Shown in pieces: positions 16,623 to 25,549 of a stretch of 64,000 nt of DNA. A model generated the notes under the pieces. That model was not told the DNA's origin and did no database searches. It worked only from the letters and a program-made list of their open reading frames with translations. A program made the translations under genes and the position numbers. The stretch covers positions 1 through 64,000 of the forward strand of contig NZ_JAGGOW010000027.1 of NCBI RefSeq assembly GCF_018614135.1, written 5' to 3'. Position 1 is the stretch's first letter. Each line of letters begins with the position of its first letter. The stretch is from Streptomyces sp. ISL-66 (lineage in GTDB: Bacteria > Actinomycetota > Actinomycetes > Streptomycetales > Streptomycetaceae).

Positions 16623-16874
16623 ATGCCCCGAAGAGCTACGGAAATCGGTACCGCCGGAGAAGGGACCGCCCGTGCCATCGAGCGCCTGCGTACCTCGCGC
16701 GGGTTCGCCCAGCGCGAGCTCGCCGCCCGTGTCACCGAGCTCGGCCACCCCATGACCAACACCATGCTGTCCCGCATCGAACGCACCCGCCGGCGCTGCG
16801 ACGTGGATGACCTCGTCGCGATTGCTGCCGCCCTCGGTGTCTCCCCGCTCGCCTTGCTGCAGCACGCGGAGTAG
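16623..16874 (+). CDS. XRE-family repressor, 83 aa
   Basis: ATG 16623; the frame is open further upstream but without a ribosome site. Almost the whole protein is one helix-turn-helix domain (RGFAQRELAARVTELGHPMTNTM, LSRIE, DDLVAIAAALGVSPLALL), as in the small Cro/CI-type regulators of integrative elements. It probably controls the divergent replication/transfer genes or the excisionase and integrase downstream, and may bind the nearby CCCCGGT dyads. Confidence 0.8.
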   Translation: MPRRATEIGTAGEGTARAIERLRTSRGFAQRELAARVTELGHPMTNTMLSRIERTRRRCDVDDLVAIAAALGVSPLALLQHAE

Positions 16875-16912
16875 GGGTCCAGGGCGGGTGCACGGTGACG
16901 CCGCCCCGGCTT

Positions 16913-16963
16913 ATACCCGACGATCCCCGGTCAGCCAAACCGGGGATTCTCCAGACCATTGAA
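16913..16963. repeat. Copy B of the 51-bp inverted-repeat pair
   Basis: Opposite orientation to 11411-11461, with the same TCCCCGGT-N7-ACCGGGGA core. It lies between the XRE repressor and the excisionase gene, about 100 bp ahead of the latter, so a promoter-linked role for the element is likely. The pair brackets the replication/transfer module. Confidence 0.7.
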
Positions 16964-17063
16964 GTAGTCCGTTCCACTTGCCCGACGGCAAGCGGGGGCG
17001 GGCTCGTCATGCCCGATGTCCGTCGCCGCAGGTTGTCGACGGAAGACCCCGAAGGTTCGATAC

Positions 17064-17387
17064 GTGCGAAGTGTTGCTCGTGACAGTGAATTGCTGGCGA
17101 ATGCCCCTACGCCTCCCCGTGTGCCGCCGCTGGGGAGGGGTTTTCTGAACGTGCGTGATGCTGCCGAACACCTGGGGCTGTCGCCCTGCACCCTTTACGT
17201 GTGGCGGCACCGTCGCCAAGGTCCGCCGAGTTTTCGGATGGGGCGGAACGGACGTGTGATGTACCGGATCGAAATGCTTGACGAGTGGATTCGGGAACAG
17301 GAGCAGGTGGACTCCCGCAGCAATACATCCCTAAGTCCGGTAAGTGCCGTCCCGCAGCGTCGCACCGGGTATCCGACCACAGCCTGA
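17064..17387 (+). CDS. Excisionase-type helix-turn-helix protein (Xis)
   Basis: 107 aa from GTG 17064 (GAAGG 8 nt upstream); an ATG at 17016 would add 16 residues. The centre is a MerR-like/HTH_17 winged helix: FLNVRDAAEHLGLS, TLYVWRHRRQGPPSFRMG, YRIEMLDEWIREQE. These proteins bind att-site arms and direct the paired integrase towards excision. It ends 48 nt before the integrase start, forming the usual xis-int pair of actinomycete integrative elements. Confidence 0.8.
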   Translation: MRSVARDSELLANAPTPPRVPPLGRGFLNVRDAAEHLGLSPCTLYVWRHRRQGPPSFRMGRNGRVMYRIEMLDEWIREQEQVDSRSNTSLSPVSAVPQRRTGYPTTA

Positions 17388-17435
17388 CCGGCCTTGCCGC
17401 CGGCCCCACGTCCAACCCCTACACCGAGGAATTCT

Positions 17436-18695
17436 TTGGCTGGTTATATCGAAGACCGTTGGATCAAAAAGAAGAAGGACCCCGTCACGGGGAAGCGTGA
17501 GCGTACGACCCGTTACGGCAAGGGGTCTCGATATCGTGTCGCCGGAATCCCGGGCGTCCGGGACATGTCGTTCGACGTGCTGGAGGATGCCAAGGGGTGG
17601 CTCCGGCGGTCCGGCACCGACAGCGAACGGGGCGAGTTCGTCGACCCGCGCGACGGCTCCATCACCTTGACGGACTTCGTCACGCGCCACTGGCGTGCCG
17701 GTGTTCGCGGTGCGCCCGGCACGGTCAAGCGAGTTGACGAGCGCGTACGACTCCACATCCTTCCGCACCTCGGTGCGGTGGCGCTGCGCGACGTGTCGGC
17801 AACCGTCCTACGCGGCTACATAGCCACGCTCGAAGGCGAGTGCTCTCCGCGGTACGCACGGCAGATCCTCACCTCGCTGTCGAACATCTTCGAGACCGCG
17901 ATCGACGACAAGCGCCTCGTCCGCAACCCGATGCGGGCCAAGACGGTGCGCTGGCCGAAGGCCCCCGACGAAGATCGTGACGCGTGGCCGCTGGCAACGG
18001 CGCAGAGGGTGCGGGACGTAATCAATCCTCGCTACCGGATCGCGGTAGTCGTCGCGTTGGGGTGTGGGCTGCGCCAGGGAGAGGTGTTCGGGCTGTCGCC
18101 GAGGGACATCGACTTCGAGCGCGGTGTCATCCGGGTGCGCAGGCAGGTGCAACTTCTCTCCGGGCGGCTCTATTTCGCCCTGCCCAAGGGTGGCAAGACG
18201 CGCATCGTCGACATGCCCCGGTCGGTGGCCACGGAACTGGCCGCGTACTTCCTCGACCACCCGGCGGTCGACGTCGAGCTCCCCTGGGGCGGACCGGAGC
18301 CCGACAGGGAGAAGCAGAGCTTCCCGCTCATCCTCACGACGACGTACGGCAACGCCATCCGCGCCAACATCTTCAACGACGAGGCCTGGAAGCCGGCCCT
18401 CGCAGCGGCCGGAGTCATTCCCGTACGGGAGAAGGGGGCACGGTGGAAGGCCTCGCGCAAGGACGGCTTCCACGTACTCCGACACACTTACGCCTCGGTC
18501 CTCCTCGAAGCGGGAGAGTCCATCGTCACGCTCGCCCGGTGGCTCGGTCACTCAAGTCCGACCATCACCCTCGACCACTACGCCCACTTCATGCCGGAGG
18601 CCGGCGGCAAGGGCCGCGCGGCCATCGACGCACTGCTCGGCACGGCGCCCGAGTACGTACCTGAGGGCCTCGTTTCCTCTCACGGCAGCATCTGA
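17436..18695 (+). CDS. Tyrosine site-specific integrase
   Basis: 419 aa from TTG 17436, chosen because GAGGA lies 6 nt upstream and the protein then begins AGYIEDRWIKKKKDP as in Streptomyces element integrases; an ATG-like start at 17394 lacks a site. It has an N-terminal SAM-like core-binding domain and a C-terminal catalytic domain with R213, K251, H346-x-x-R349, H372 and the nucleophile Y382. It integrates and excises the element at its att site, normally next to the int gene. The 29-bp corA-derived sequence at 19012, about 320 bp downstream, is a candidate att site. Confidence 0.9.
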   Translation: MAGYIEDRWIKKKKDPVTGKRERTTRYGKGSRYRVAGIPGVRDMSFDVLEDAKGWLRRSGTDSERGEFVDPRDGSITLTDFVTRHWRAGVRGAPGTVKRVDERVRLHILPHLGAVALRDVSATVLRGYIATLEGECSPRYARQILTSLSNIFETAIDDKRLVRNPMRAKTVRWPKAPDEDRDAWPLATAQRVRDVINPRYRIAVVVALGCGLRQGEVFGLSPRDIDFERGVIRVRRQVQLLSGRLYFALPKGGKTRIVDMPRSVATELAAYFLDHPAVDVELPWGGPEPDREKQSFPLILTTTYGNAIRANIFNDEAWKPALAAAGVIPVREKGARWKASRKDGFHVLRHTYASVLLEAGESIVTLARWLGHSSPTITLDHYAHFMPEAGGKGRAAIDALLGTAPEYVPEGLVSSHGSI

Positions 18696-19036
18696 GAGCC
18701 TGTACCGACAGCGGTCGCCTGGGTCCGGTAGCGTTCCAGTCCAGCCGTCACCTCAGCCTGGTCCGGGCCGTCCTCGGTCGCCAGGAGTTCCCCGGCCGTA
18801 ACCATGGCCGCCCAGAACTCGGGAGGTGAGCCCCGCCCGTCCCGGAACCGGGTCTGAGCGAAGAGCAGGAAGATCTTCGTGAGCTTCCCGGTGCGAAACC
18901 AGGGGATCATGCCGCCAGGAAAGCCTCCGCGGGCGCAGGCGGCAGTCCACAACAGGTCACGGATCCGCTCACCGCGACCGTCGAGCACCCGGTCCACGAC
19001 GAACACGTGCCGAGGAGACCTTCTTGAAGTTGCCAC
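18680..19036 (-). CDS. Hypothetical protein, 118 aa, possibly truncated
   Basis: Overlaps the integrase 3' end by 16 nt on the opposite strand. The translation is well ordered (RIRDLLWTAACARGG, WFRTGKLTKIFLLFAQ, PPEFWAAMVTAGELLATED) and does not look like random shadow, but I do not recognise it. Its first codons lie inside the 29-bp corA-like repeat, so the original 5' end may have been replaced by recombination there. Confidence 0.35.
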   Translation of the reverse strand: MATSRRSPRHVFVVDRVLDGRGERIRDLLWTAACARGGFPGGMIPWFRTGKLTKIFLLFAQTRFRDGRGSPPEFWAAMVTAGELLATEDGPDQAEVTAGLERYRTQATAVGTGSQMLP

Positions 19037-19040
19037 CCTC
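19012..19040. repeat. corA-derived 29-bp repeat, copy 1 (candidate att core)
   Basis: Matches 34903-34931 at 27 of 29 positions and 41994-42022 at fewer, all in the same orientation. Read on the minus strand it encodes EGGNFKKVSS, the same stretch as in the CorA fragments at the other two sites. Here no further CorA homology follows on either side. Confidence 0.5.
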
Positions 19041-19049
19041 GGGGCGGTG

Positions 19050-19122
19050 AATCCGCGACCACGTCTTCGTACACGGAGCCTGGCGAGACTCGATCACCTA
19101 CTCGACCCTGGAGCGTGAGTGG
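19050..19122 (+). pseudogene. Possible 3' remnant of a GNAT acetyltransferase gene
   Basis: The frame reads RDHVFVHGAWRDSITYSTL then EREW, resembling the last strand and helix of RimJ-type GNAT acetyltransferases, and has no matching upstream part because it starts at the corA-like repeat. The remaining bases to 19495 (459 bp in all between genes) stay open in this frame but show nothing I recognise. Confidence 0.3.
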
Positions 19123-19495
19123 ACACCGATCGAGGCCATTGAACCGGCGGCAGCGGACGGAGCCCCGGCGCGCTCGACCCCGCCTGACGCTGACAAGGCC
19201 TCCGACGACGTGTCCAGGACCTGGACAGGTGCTCCCGCCCATGTCCGTGAAAGCCGCAGGCCGCCCATATCCTGGGAAACACCGGCCCAGTTGATGTCGC
19301 TACCCGCGGCGAGACGTCAGACATGGGCGGCAACCGCGTTTGAACAAGCCAACTCCCGGACCGGGAGGCTTCTTCGGAGAAGACCGCCACACAAGGGTAG
19401 TCGCGGCCGCACAATGGATCAGTTCCGAAAGGCCCTGCCGATCGAAGATGTTGCCTCTGCATCGGTTAGGCCGGCACCACTGAGAATGGACCGCG

Positions 19496-22400
19496 ATGGG
19501 CACACCGAGCAGCAGTGTGGCGTCAACCGCTACGGCCCCGCTCATACGACTCGTTGGCGAGTCTCCTGCGGGCATCACCCCCGATGCGCTGATGGCAGCC
19601 GCTCGGGACCGCTACAAGCGCGCACCCGCTCAGCGTCTGGCGATGCTCCTGGAGCAGGCGCTGTCCGCAGGACTGGTCCACGAGCGCGACGGGCTGCTGT
19701 TCGTCGGAGACAGCGCGGGGCAAGAGGCTCCCGGCCCACAAGACGGCGGGTCGCGGCGCGGCCTACGGGCCATCACCATCGATGTCGAAAGTGTCGTACG
19801 CACGACAGCGGCGGCTCCCCACGTGGACCGCCGCATATTTCAGATTGGTGCCGTCCGTACAGGAACGGACGCAGCTTGGGTGGCGGAGCATCCTCGGATC
19901 GAGGTCTTCCTCTCGTTGCCTGGTGACGAGTGGACCATCCGCAACGAGGGACTGCGGGAACGGCAGCAAGCCCAGGCAGTGTCTCCGCGCACCGCGTTGG
20001 AGCGAATACACGAGTTCTGTGCCGGAACGGACGTGCTCGTCGCGCACAACGGGACCACTGCAGATTTCCCGATGCTCGACGACGCCTGCGAGAGGGAGGA
20101 CCTACCTCCCTTCCCCGGCGATCGCGTGGACTCGCTCTACTTGGCCCACTGCATCTGGCCTCTTGCCCGAAGTCACCGCCTTGCGGCATTGGGCGACGCC
20201 TACGGGGTCAATCGTTCCGGACTTCGGTGGCACGATGCCGCAGACGATGCCGAGTTGCTTGCCCGCGTCGTTGAACGAGCCTCCCGTGAACTGGCCGGAT
20301 GGCCCGAGCATCTCCGTGCGATCGTCACCTCCGCCTGTTCCGATTCGCCGGCGTGGAATCTGCTGCATCATCTGGCGTGCGGACCGGAAGGTCCCGGACA
20401 TGAAGGCGGCCCCCAGACCGGCTGGGACCTGTCGGACCTCTCCAGCGTACTCACCGGCCAGCTGACGCAGCATGTGCCCAGGCGCGGCAGCCCGCCTGCC
20501 GCCGCGCCCGGCCGGCTGCCCCTCGTGGTTCCCGAGCGGCTGCGTCCCAACGGCCGTGTGGACGCGGGGGAACTGGCCAAGGTGGTCCACGGAGCGGCGG
20601 CGCGGCCGCGCATGGCCCAGCAGCAGATGACCGCGGGCCTGCACAGCTGGGCCGACGCCGGAGTCTCCGCCCTGGTGGAAGCACCCACAGGGACGGGCAA
20701 GAGCTTTGCCGTGCTCGCCGCAGCCATGGACTGGCTCGGCGGTGCTCCAGATCGGAGTGTGGTCATCGCCACCTTCACCAAGCAGCTGCAGAGCCAGCTC
20801 GCCCGGGACGTAGACACCCTAAGCCGTGCCATGCCCGGTCTCCTGGAGGCCGCGGATCTGGTCAAGGGCAAGGCCAACCGGCTCTCGCTGCGCGCCCTTG
20901 CCGCTGCCCTGTCGGACGCGATCGGATCCGACTCAAGGACCGATAAGCGGGGCCGTTCGAGGTTCGTGGAGCAGCCCAAATTCTGCGAACTGGCCGTCTT
21001 CCTGGTGCTGCGGCTGATCAGGTCCCCTGCCGTCCCCGAAGCATGGACTGCCAGATCGGTGGATCCGGTGGATGTGCCTGCCTTTCTGGACTCCTACTGC
21101 GGACCGCTCTTGTCTCTGTGGCTGCAGTCGCTCTCCCAAGCCGGCGGGGACTACGTGCCCACCGCGAACACACCGTTGGCCGTGCACACGAACACGGTGC
21201 GCGAGGCAATCGCCTCACACCGGCTGGTGCTGGCGAACCACGCGGTGCTGCTGGCCCACCTGGAGGAGCTTCGGGCCCTCCCCGGCGAGACCATGCTGAT
21301 TGTCGATGAGGCTCACCTGCTCGAGGACGCAGCCACCGCCGCCCTGACGGTGTCCCTTGACTACGGCGCGGTGGAGGAACTGGCCGGGGCCTGCCAGACC
21401 TGGCTGAAAGACGCCCTGTCCGGGCCGGCCCGGCACCGGGTGGCCGATGCGGCTACGGAGCTCGAGACCCTCCTGGATCACGAGTCCCTCCCACAGGCAG
21501 CCAGCCGGGCCTTTGACGCGCTGGGCGGCCAGGACTCCTCGGTTGTGGGATGCCGGTCCGTCACCCTGGCCAGCCCGTACGGCAGTGGCATGGGGCTCCC
21601 GCAGGTTCGCACGCTCAGGCTGCTGGTACGCCGGTTGTCATCGGTGTGCGGCAGGTTGGAGCGGGCACTGGCCGGTTTCGCGCAGGCTCATGCGTCCTCC
21701 CTCGACTTCTTTTCCCTCGAAGCGCTGAACGCTCTGCTGGCTCAAGTGTCCGAGATACGCGAGGCCGCCGATACACTGCTGGCTGATCTCCAGGAGGTAC
21801 TCGGGGTCGCCCCTGCGGATGGCGCCGCAGGTAAGACCGAACCGACGGCGGCCGACACCGAGGTCCCCGGTGTGGACGAAGTCGAGACCGATCTCGGTGA
21901 CGCAGCGGACGAGAACACAGGTACCGAGCCCGACAAGGGGACCGACGCCTCCCAGGCCCGTCCGCTCCCTCCTCCGCTACCCAACCGGATCGTGTGGGGC
22001 GAGGAACTCGCCATCCCCGTCGCAGGGCTTCGGCACTACCGCTTCCGCCTTTCGTCCAGCCCCGTCGAACTTCCCGCCGATACCCAATGGCAGCGATTTC
22101 TGGGCTCTTTCCCCCGCACGTACTACGTGTCTGCAACGCTGCGCGTGGCGGGAAAGTGGGACTTCGTCATGGGGCGTCTGGGGCTGTCCGGCCTTGCGAC
22201 GCTGTGCGTGGACACGCCCTTCGATTTCGAGAAGCAGGCGGAGCTGGTCTGCTTCTCCGACTTCCCTTCCTGGGCCGAGCAGCAGGAGGGCGCCATGCGC
22301 ACCACCGCCCATCAGCTCGCCGGCTACGCGGTCGAGGCTGTACGGCCGCGCTCCGCAGACAGGGGCGCCGATGGAGGGGCACTAGTCCTCACCACTGCCC

Positions 22401-25400
22401 GCTCCACCGCCGGTGGCATATCGGAGTTCGTGGCCGACGAGCTCCATCGGCGCAGCGACCCCACTCCAATGATCAGCGCGCTCGCGGTGGGCAACGCCCG
22501 GGGGTTCGAGCAGTTCGCCGATCCGCAGCTCGGTGGCGGAATTCTGGTCGGAACCAAGGGCCTGTGGCAGGGAGTCGACGTCTCCGATCCGGAACGGCTA
22601 CGCCTTGTCTGGATCAACAAGCTGCCCTTCGCACCCTTTGCGGCACCGCTGGTGGAGGCCCGGCGCGCTGCCGTATGCGCCAAGGCCGAGGCGGAAGGCT
22701 TGGAGGACCCGGACGCTCACGCAACGGAGCACTACTACATACCGCTCGCAGCCCTTCAACTGCGCCAGGCGGTGGGGCGCCTGATCCGTTCGGAGCGTCA
22801 TCGTGGTGTGATCGTGATCAGCGATCGGAAACTGGCGGGGCACACGGCGCTGCGCCGCGCCTATCGCCGTGCCTTCCTGGGGAGCCTCGACGAAGGGCTG
22901 CTCCGTCCAGACTCCCGAACCGGCGAGCCGGGAGGAGGAAACGTTGTCACCATGGCCCAGGGGTGGGCACGCATCTGGGACTTCTACGCCCGCTACGGCA
23001 TCATCACCCCACAGCGCGCACTGGAGCTCTCGGGCCCCGAAGCACTTCAGCGGCACACTCTCTTGCCGCAGACCCTACGCATCAGGCAGCTGGAACTCTC
23101 GGCGGAGGAGGCCGGGGAACTCGCGGCCGCGGACCGGCTCGAAGGGGAGGTACTGAAGAGGGCCGAGGAGGTGGCGGGGTTGCTCCGGTTGATGGACGAT
23201 CCATGCCAGTTCCGCCTCAAAACTGCCCAGCGCGCCGTCATCGAGGCGGTGACCCAAGGGCGCAACGTGCTGGGCCTGCTCCCCACCGGCTTCGGCAAGA
23301 GCTTCACGTTCCAGCTGCCCGCGCTCGTCCTCCCCGGTGTGACGCTCGTCGTCAGCCCTCTCGTGGCCCTCATGCAGGATCAGGCGCTCGAGCTCAACCG
23401 CTCCATCGGCGGCGCCGTTCGTGCGCTGATCGCGCCCTTGCGAGAGTCCAGCAGCAGGGCGGGCAAGACCGAGGTCGCGGAGCAGTTGCTCAGGCGAGCG
23501 GACCACGGCATCAAGATCATTTATGTCAGTCCCGAGCGGTTGTGTCAGCGTAGGTTCCGGGAGCTGATCCGCTCCGCAGTCGCGGCCGGCACCGTCAGCC
23601 GGATCGTGCTGGACGAGGCGCACACCATGGTCCAGTGGGACGATTTCCGGCCGAGCATGCAGCGGGTCGAGCAATTCCTGAGTGAGCTGCGGCAGGCACA
23701 CGGGCTGCCGGTCACGGCCTTGACCGCCACCGCCAACCACACCGTCCACAGTGGTTTGCGGTCGGGCGTCTTCGAGGTGCCCGAAGTTCCACCGCCGGCG
23801 GGCAGCGCCGCTGCCCGAAGGGAAGCCACGAGCCCGGTGGCACGTGGCGGCTTGGTGACCGTTCAGGAGAACCCCATCCGACCGGAGTTGGCGGTCTTCC
23901 GCCGTTCCTTCAAGACGTCGAGCCCAGCCGTGGTGGCGGGCCTCGCTCGGCATGTCTTGGAGTCGCTCACGGGACATGCGGTGTTCTACTGCCTCACGGT
24001 CAAAGAGGTCGTGACCCTTCACGCATACCTGAGGGAGTACCTCGGCGACTCGGGCCTACGGATACGCCGCTTCCACGGCAGGCTCACGCAGGCCGAGAAA
24101 TCGGCCGTCATGACGGAGTTCCGCGAGGCTCCTCGGCTCGGCGAGGAGGGGTTCTCGCCTCTGGTCGTCGTCGCAACCTCCGCCTTCGGGCTCGGCATCG
24201 ACCGTGACGACATCCGGACCGTGTTCTGCGTGTCGGCCCCGACCGACATGGCCTCGCTCTACCAGCAACTGGGGCGTGCGGGACGCGACGTAGCGGGTAG
24301 TGGATCACCAGCGCACGACGCGGCCCCAGCCAACGCTGCTCTGGCCCTGCTGACCACCAGGGGACTGCGCACCGTGGCCTTCATGACCGGGCAGGATCTG
24401 CATCCCGGGCTGCTCACGCGCATGGGACGCGCCGTCTTGGCCTGCGGCACGGTGTTGGACGCCAGGGAGATCGCCGACCGCCTGATCGGTCAGGATGTCC
24501 GGGCGGGCCGGATCTCCGAGCAGGAGGGACGTTCGACTCGCATCGCCGACACCTATGTGGCCGGCTTGATGCGCACCTTCAGTCAGCTGTCGCGTCTGGG
24601 CTCGGTCACCGACCACGGTGACTTCCCTCCCCTGTGCAAGGTCCGCCGGGGGGAGCTGGCCCCCCATGACGACGAAGACCCCGCCGTTCTCGAAGTGCTG
24701 AACGTGGTGAACGGCCTGCCCCATCGGACGCACCAGGTACATGCGTTGAATTTGTCCCGGATCGATGTCGAGGCCCTGGACCGCCGACTCGCAGCGCGAG
24801 CGCAGGGATATCGCGGGTTGGCCGAGAACCCTGCCGGTACATGGCAGTTGCTCGCTGACCTACATGACCGCGGTCTACTCGACGTCTCTGCTGCACCCAG
24901 TCGTCACTGGGTGAGTGGGATCGAGGTCCACACCACCGAGCTTCCGGCAGACTTCCTGACGGCCCTCTCCGGCAAGGCGCAGCGGGCCGCAGTCGAAGTC
25001 GGGCAGTTGCGCGACTTCTTCAACGACTCGTCCACTTGTGCACACAGGAAGTTCGCCGACTACTTCGGAGTTGCCGACCTTCCGGCGGGCTGCTGCACGA
25101 CGGAGGCCAACCGGTGCGGCGCCTGCTGGGGCAAGCCGGACTGGCCGATCGGCGAGTCCATGCCGGCGGCCGCCGAGGCGCTGTTGACACCGAAGCCACG
25201 ACCGATCGATAGCACCGCACAACCGGAAGCTCGGCTCAAGCGCTTGGACGAGCAGGTATTCCGGTTGGTCTGGGCGGTGCCGCGTGGCATTCACCCGCGC
25301 AGCGTGTGGCGGGCCCTGCGCGGTGAGGACAGCTCGTACTCGCCCAAGCTGGGCCGGCGCATCCGGCTGCCCCAGGGGCTCATCGGGAGCCGCTACTTCG

Positions 25401-25549
25401 GAGCACAGGCCGACCTTCCTCTGCGCGCGGTGGAGGACAGCCTGGCCCGGCTGACGGAAGCCTCACGCCTGAGCTCTTCGGGCGGGCTTTGGCGCAGTGT
25501 GCCGCTGACCGGTGTGCGATGGGCCGCGCCGAAGGGAGGAGGAGCATGA
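19496..25549 (+). CDS. DEDDh exonuclease - DinG helicase - RecQ helicase fusion, 2017 aa
   Basis: One uninterrupted frame from ATG 19496. Order of parts: a winged-helix-like N-terminus (about 1-75). A DEDDh 3'-5' exonuclease (about 93-265) with TIDVES, VAHNGTTADFPML and HDAADDAELL follows. Next is a DinG/XPD-type superfamily 2 helicase with Walker A PTGTGKS (about 397-404), DEAH (VDEAHLLED, about 601) and QAVGRLIRSERHRG (about 1091). No four-Cys Fe-S cluster is seen between its Walker motifs. An acidic linker lies at about 780-822. The RecQ helicase has PTGFGKSFTFQLPA (about 1262), DEAHTMVQWDDFRP (about 1372), QQLGRAGRD (about 1588), and a RecQ-type zinc site (C-x-H then CC and CGAC, about 1847-1877). 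Exonuclease-DinG fusions are known from Bacillus; addition of a complete RecQ is unusual. Likely cytoplasmic DNA unwinding and degradation in defence or repair. Confidence 0.85.
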   Translation: MGTPSSSVASTATAPLIRLVGESPAGITPDALMAAARDRYKRAPAQRLAMLLEQALSAGLVHERDGLLFVGDSAGQEAPGPQDGGSRRGLRAITIDVESVVRTTAAAPHVDRRIFQIGAVRTGTDAAWVAEHPRIEVFLSLPGDEWTIRNEGLRERQQAQAVSPRTALERIHEFCAGTDVLVAHNGTTADFPMLDDACEREDLPPFPGDRVDSLYLAHCIWPLARSHRLAALGDAYGVNRSGLRWHDAADDAELLARVVERASRELAGWPEHLRAIVTSACSDSPAWNLLHHLACGPEGPGHEGGPQTGWDLSDLSSVLTGQLTQHVPRRGSPPAAAPGRLPLVVPERLRPNGRVDAGELAKVVHGAAARPRMAQQQMTAGLHSWADAGVSALVEAPTGTGKSFAVLAAAMDWLGGAPDRSVVIATFTKQLQSQLARDVDTLSRAMPGLLEAADLVKGKANRLSLRALAAALSDAIGSDSRTDKRGRSRFVEQPKFCELAVFLVLRLIRSPAVPEAWTARSVDPVDVPAFLDSYCGPLLSLWLQSLSQAGGDYVPTANTPLAVHTNTVREAIASHRLVLANHAVLLAHLEELRALPGETMLIVDEAHLLEDAATAALTVSLDYGAVEELAGACQTWLKDALSGPARHRVADAATELETLLDHESLPQAASRAFDALGGQDSSVVGCRSVTLASPYGSGMGLPQVRTLRLLVRRLSSVCGRLERALAGFAQAHASSLDFFSLEALNALLAQVSEIREAADTLLADLQEVLGVAPADGAAGKTEPTAADTEVPGVDEVETDLGDAADENTGTEPDKGTDASQARPLPPPLPNRIVWGEELAIPVAGLRHYRFRLSSSPVELPADTQWQRFLGSFPRTYYVSATLRVAGKWDFVMGRLGLSGLATLCVDTPFDFEKQAELVCFSDFPSWAEQQEGAMRTTAHQLAGYAVEAVRPRSADRGADGGALVLTTARSTAGGISEFVADELHRRSDPTPMISALAVGNARGFEQFADPQLGGGILVGTKGLWQGVDVSDPERLRLVWINKLPFAPFAAPLVEARRAAVCAKAEAEGLEDPDAHATEHYYIPLAALQLRQAVGRLIRSERHRGVIVISDRKLAGHTALRRAYRRAFLGSLDEGLLRPDSRTGEPGGGNVVTMAQGWARIWDFYARYGIITPQRALELSGPEALQRHTLLPQTLRIRQLELSAEEAGELAAADRLEGEVLKRAEEVAGLLRLMDDPCQFRLKTAQRAVIEAVTQGRNVLGLLPTGFGKSFTFQLPALVLPGVTLVVSPLVALMQDQALELNRSIGGAVRALIAPLRESSSRAGKTEVAEQLLRRADHGIKIIYVSPERLCQRRFRELIRSAVAAGTVSRIVLDEAHTMVQWDDFRPSMQRVEQFLSELRQAHGLPVTALTATANHTVHSGLRSGVFEVPEVPPPAGSAAARREATSPVARGGLVTVQENPIRPELAVFRRSFKTSSPAVVAGLARHVLESLTGHAVFYCLTVKEVVTLHAYLREYLGDSGLRIRRFHGRLTQAEKSAVMTEFREAPRLGEEGFSPLVVVATSAFGLGIDRDDIRTVFCVSAPTDMASLYQQLGRAGRDVAGSGSPAHDAAPANAALALLTTRGLRTVAFMTGQDLHPGLLTRMGRAVLACGTVLDAREIADRLIGQDVRAGRISEQEGRSTRIADTYVAGLMRTFSQLSRLGSVTDHGDFPPLCKVRRGELAPHDDEDPAVLEVLNVVNGLPHRTHQVHALNLSRIDVEALDRRLAARAQGYRGLAENPAGTWQLLADLHDRGLLDVSAAPSRHWVSGIEVHTTELPADFLTALSGKAQRAAVEVGQLRDFFNDSSTCAHRKFADYFGVADLPAGCCTTEANRCGACWGKPDWPIGESMPAAAEALLTPKPRPIDSTAQPEARLKRLDEQVFRLVWAVPRGIHPRSVWRALRGEDSSYSPKLGRRIRLPQGLIGSRYFGAQADLPLRAVEDSLARLTEASRLSSSGGLWRSVPLTGVRWAAPKGGGA

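Noticed and set aside
18696-19011. A tRNA gene as attachment site next to the integrase
   Set aside because: No cloverleaf-like sequence or TTCRANNC arm was found in the region; the corA-derived repeat is the better candidate.
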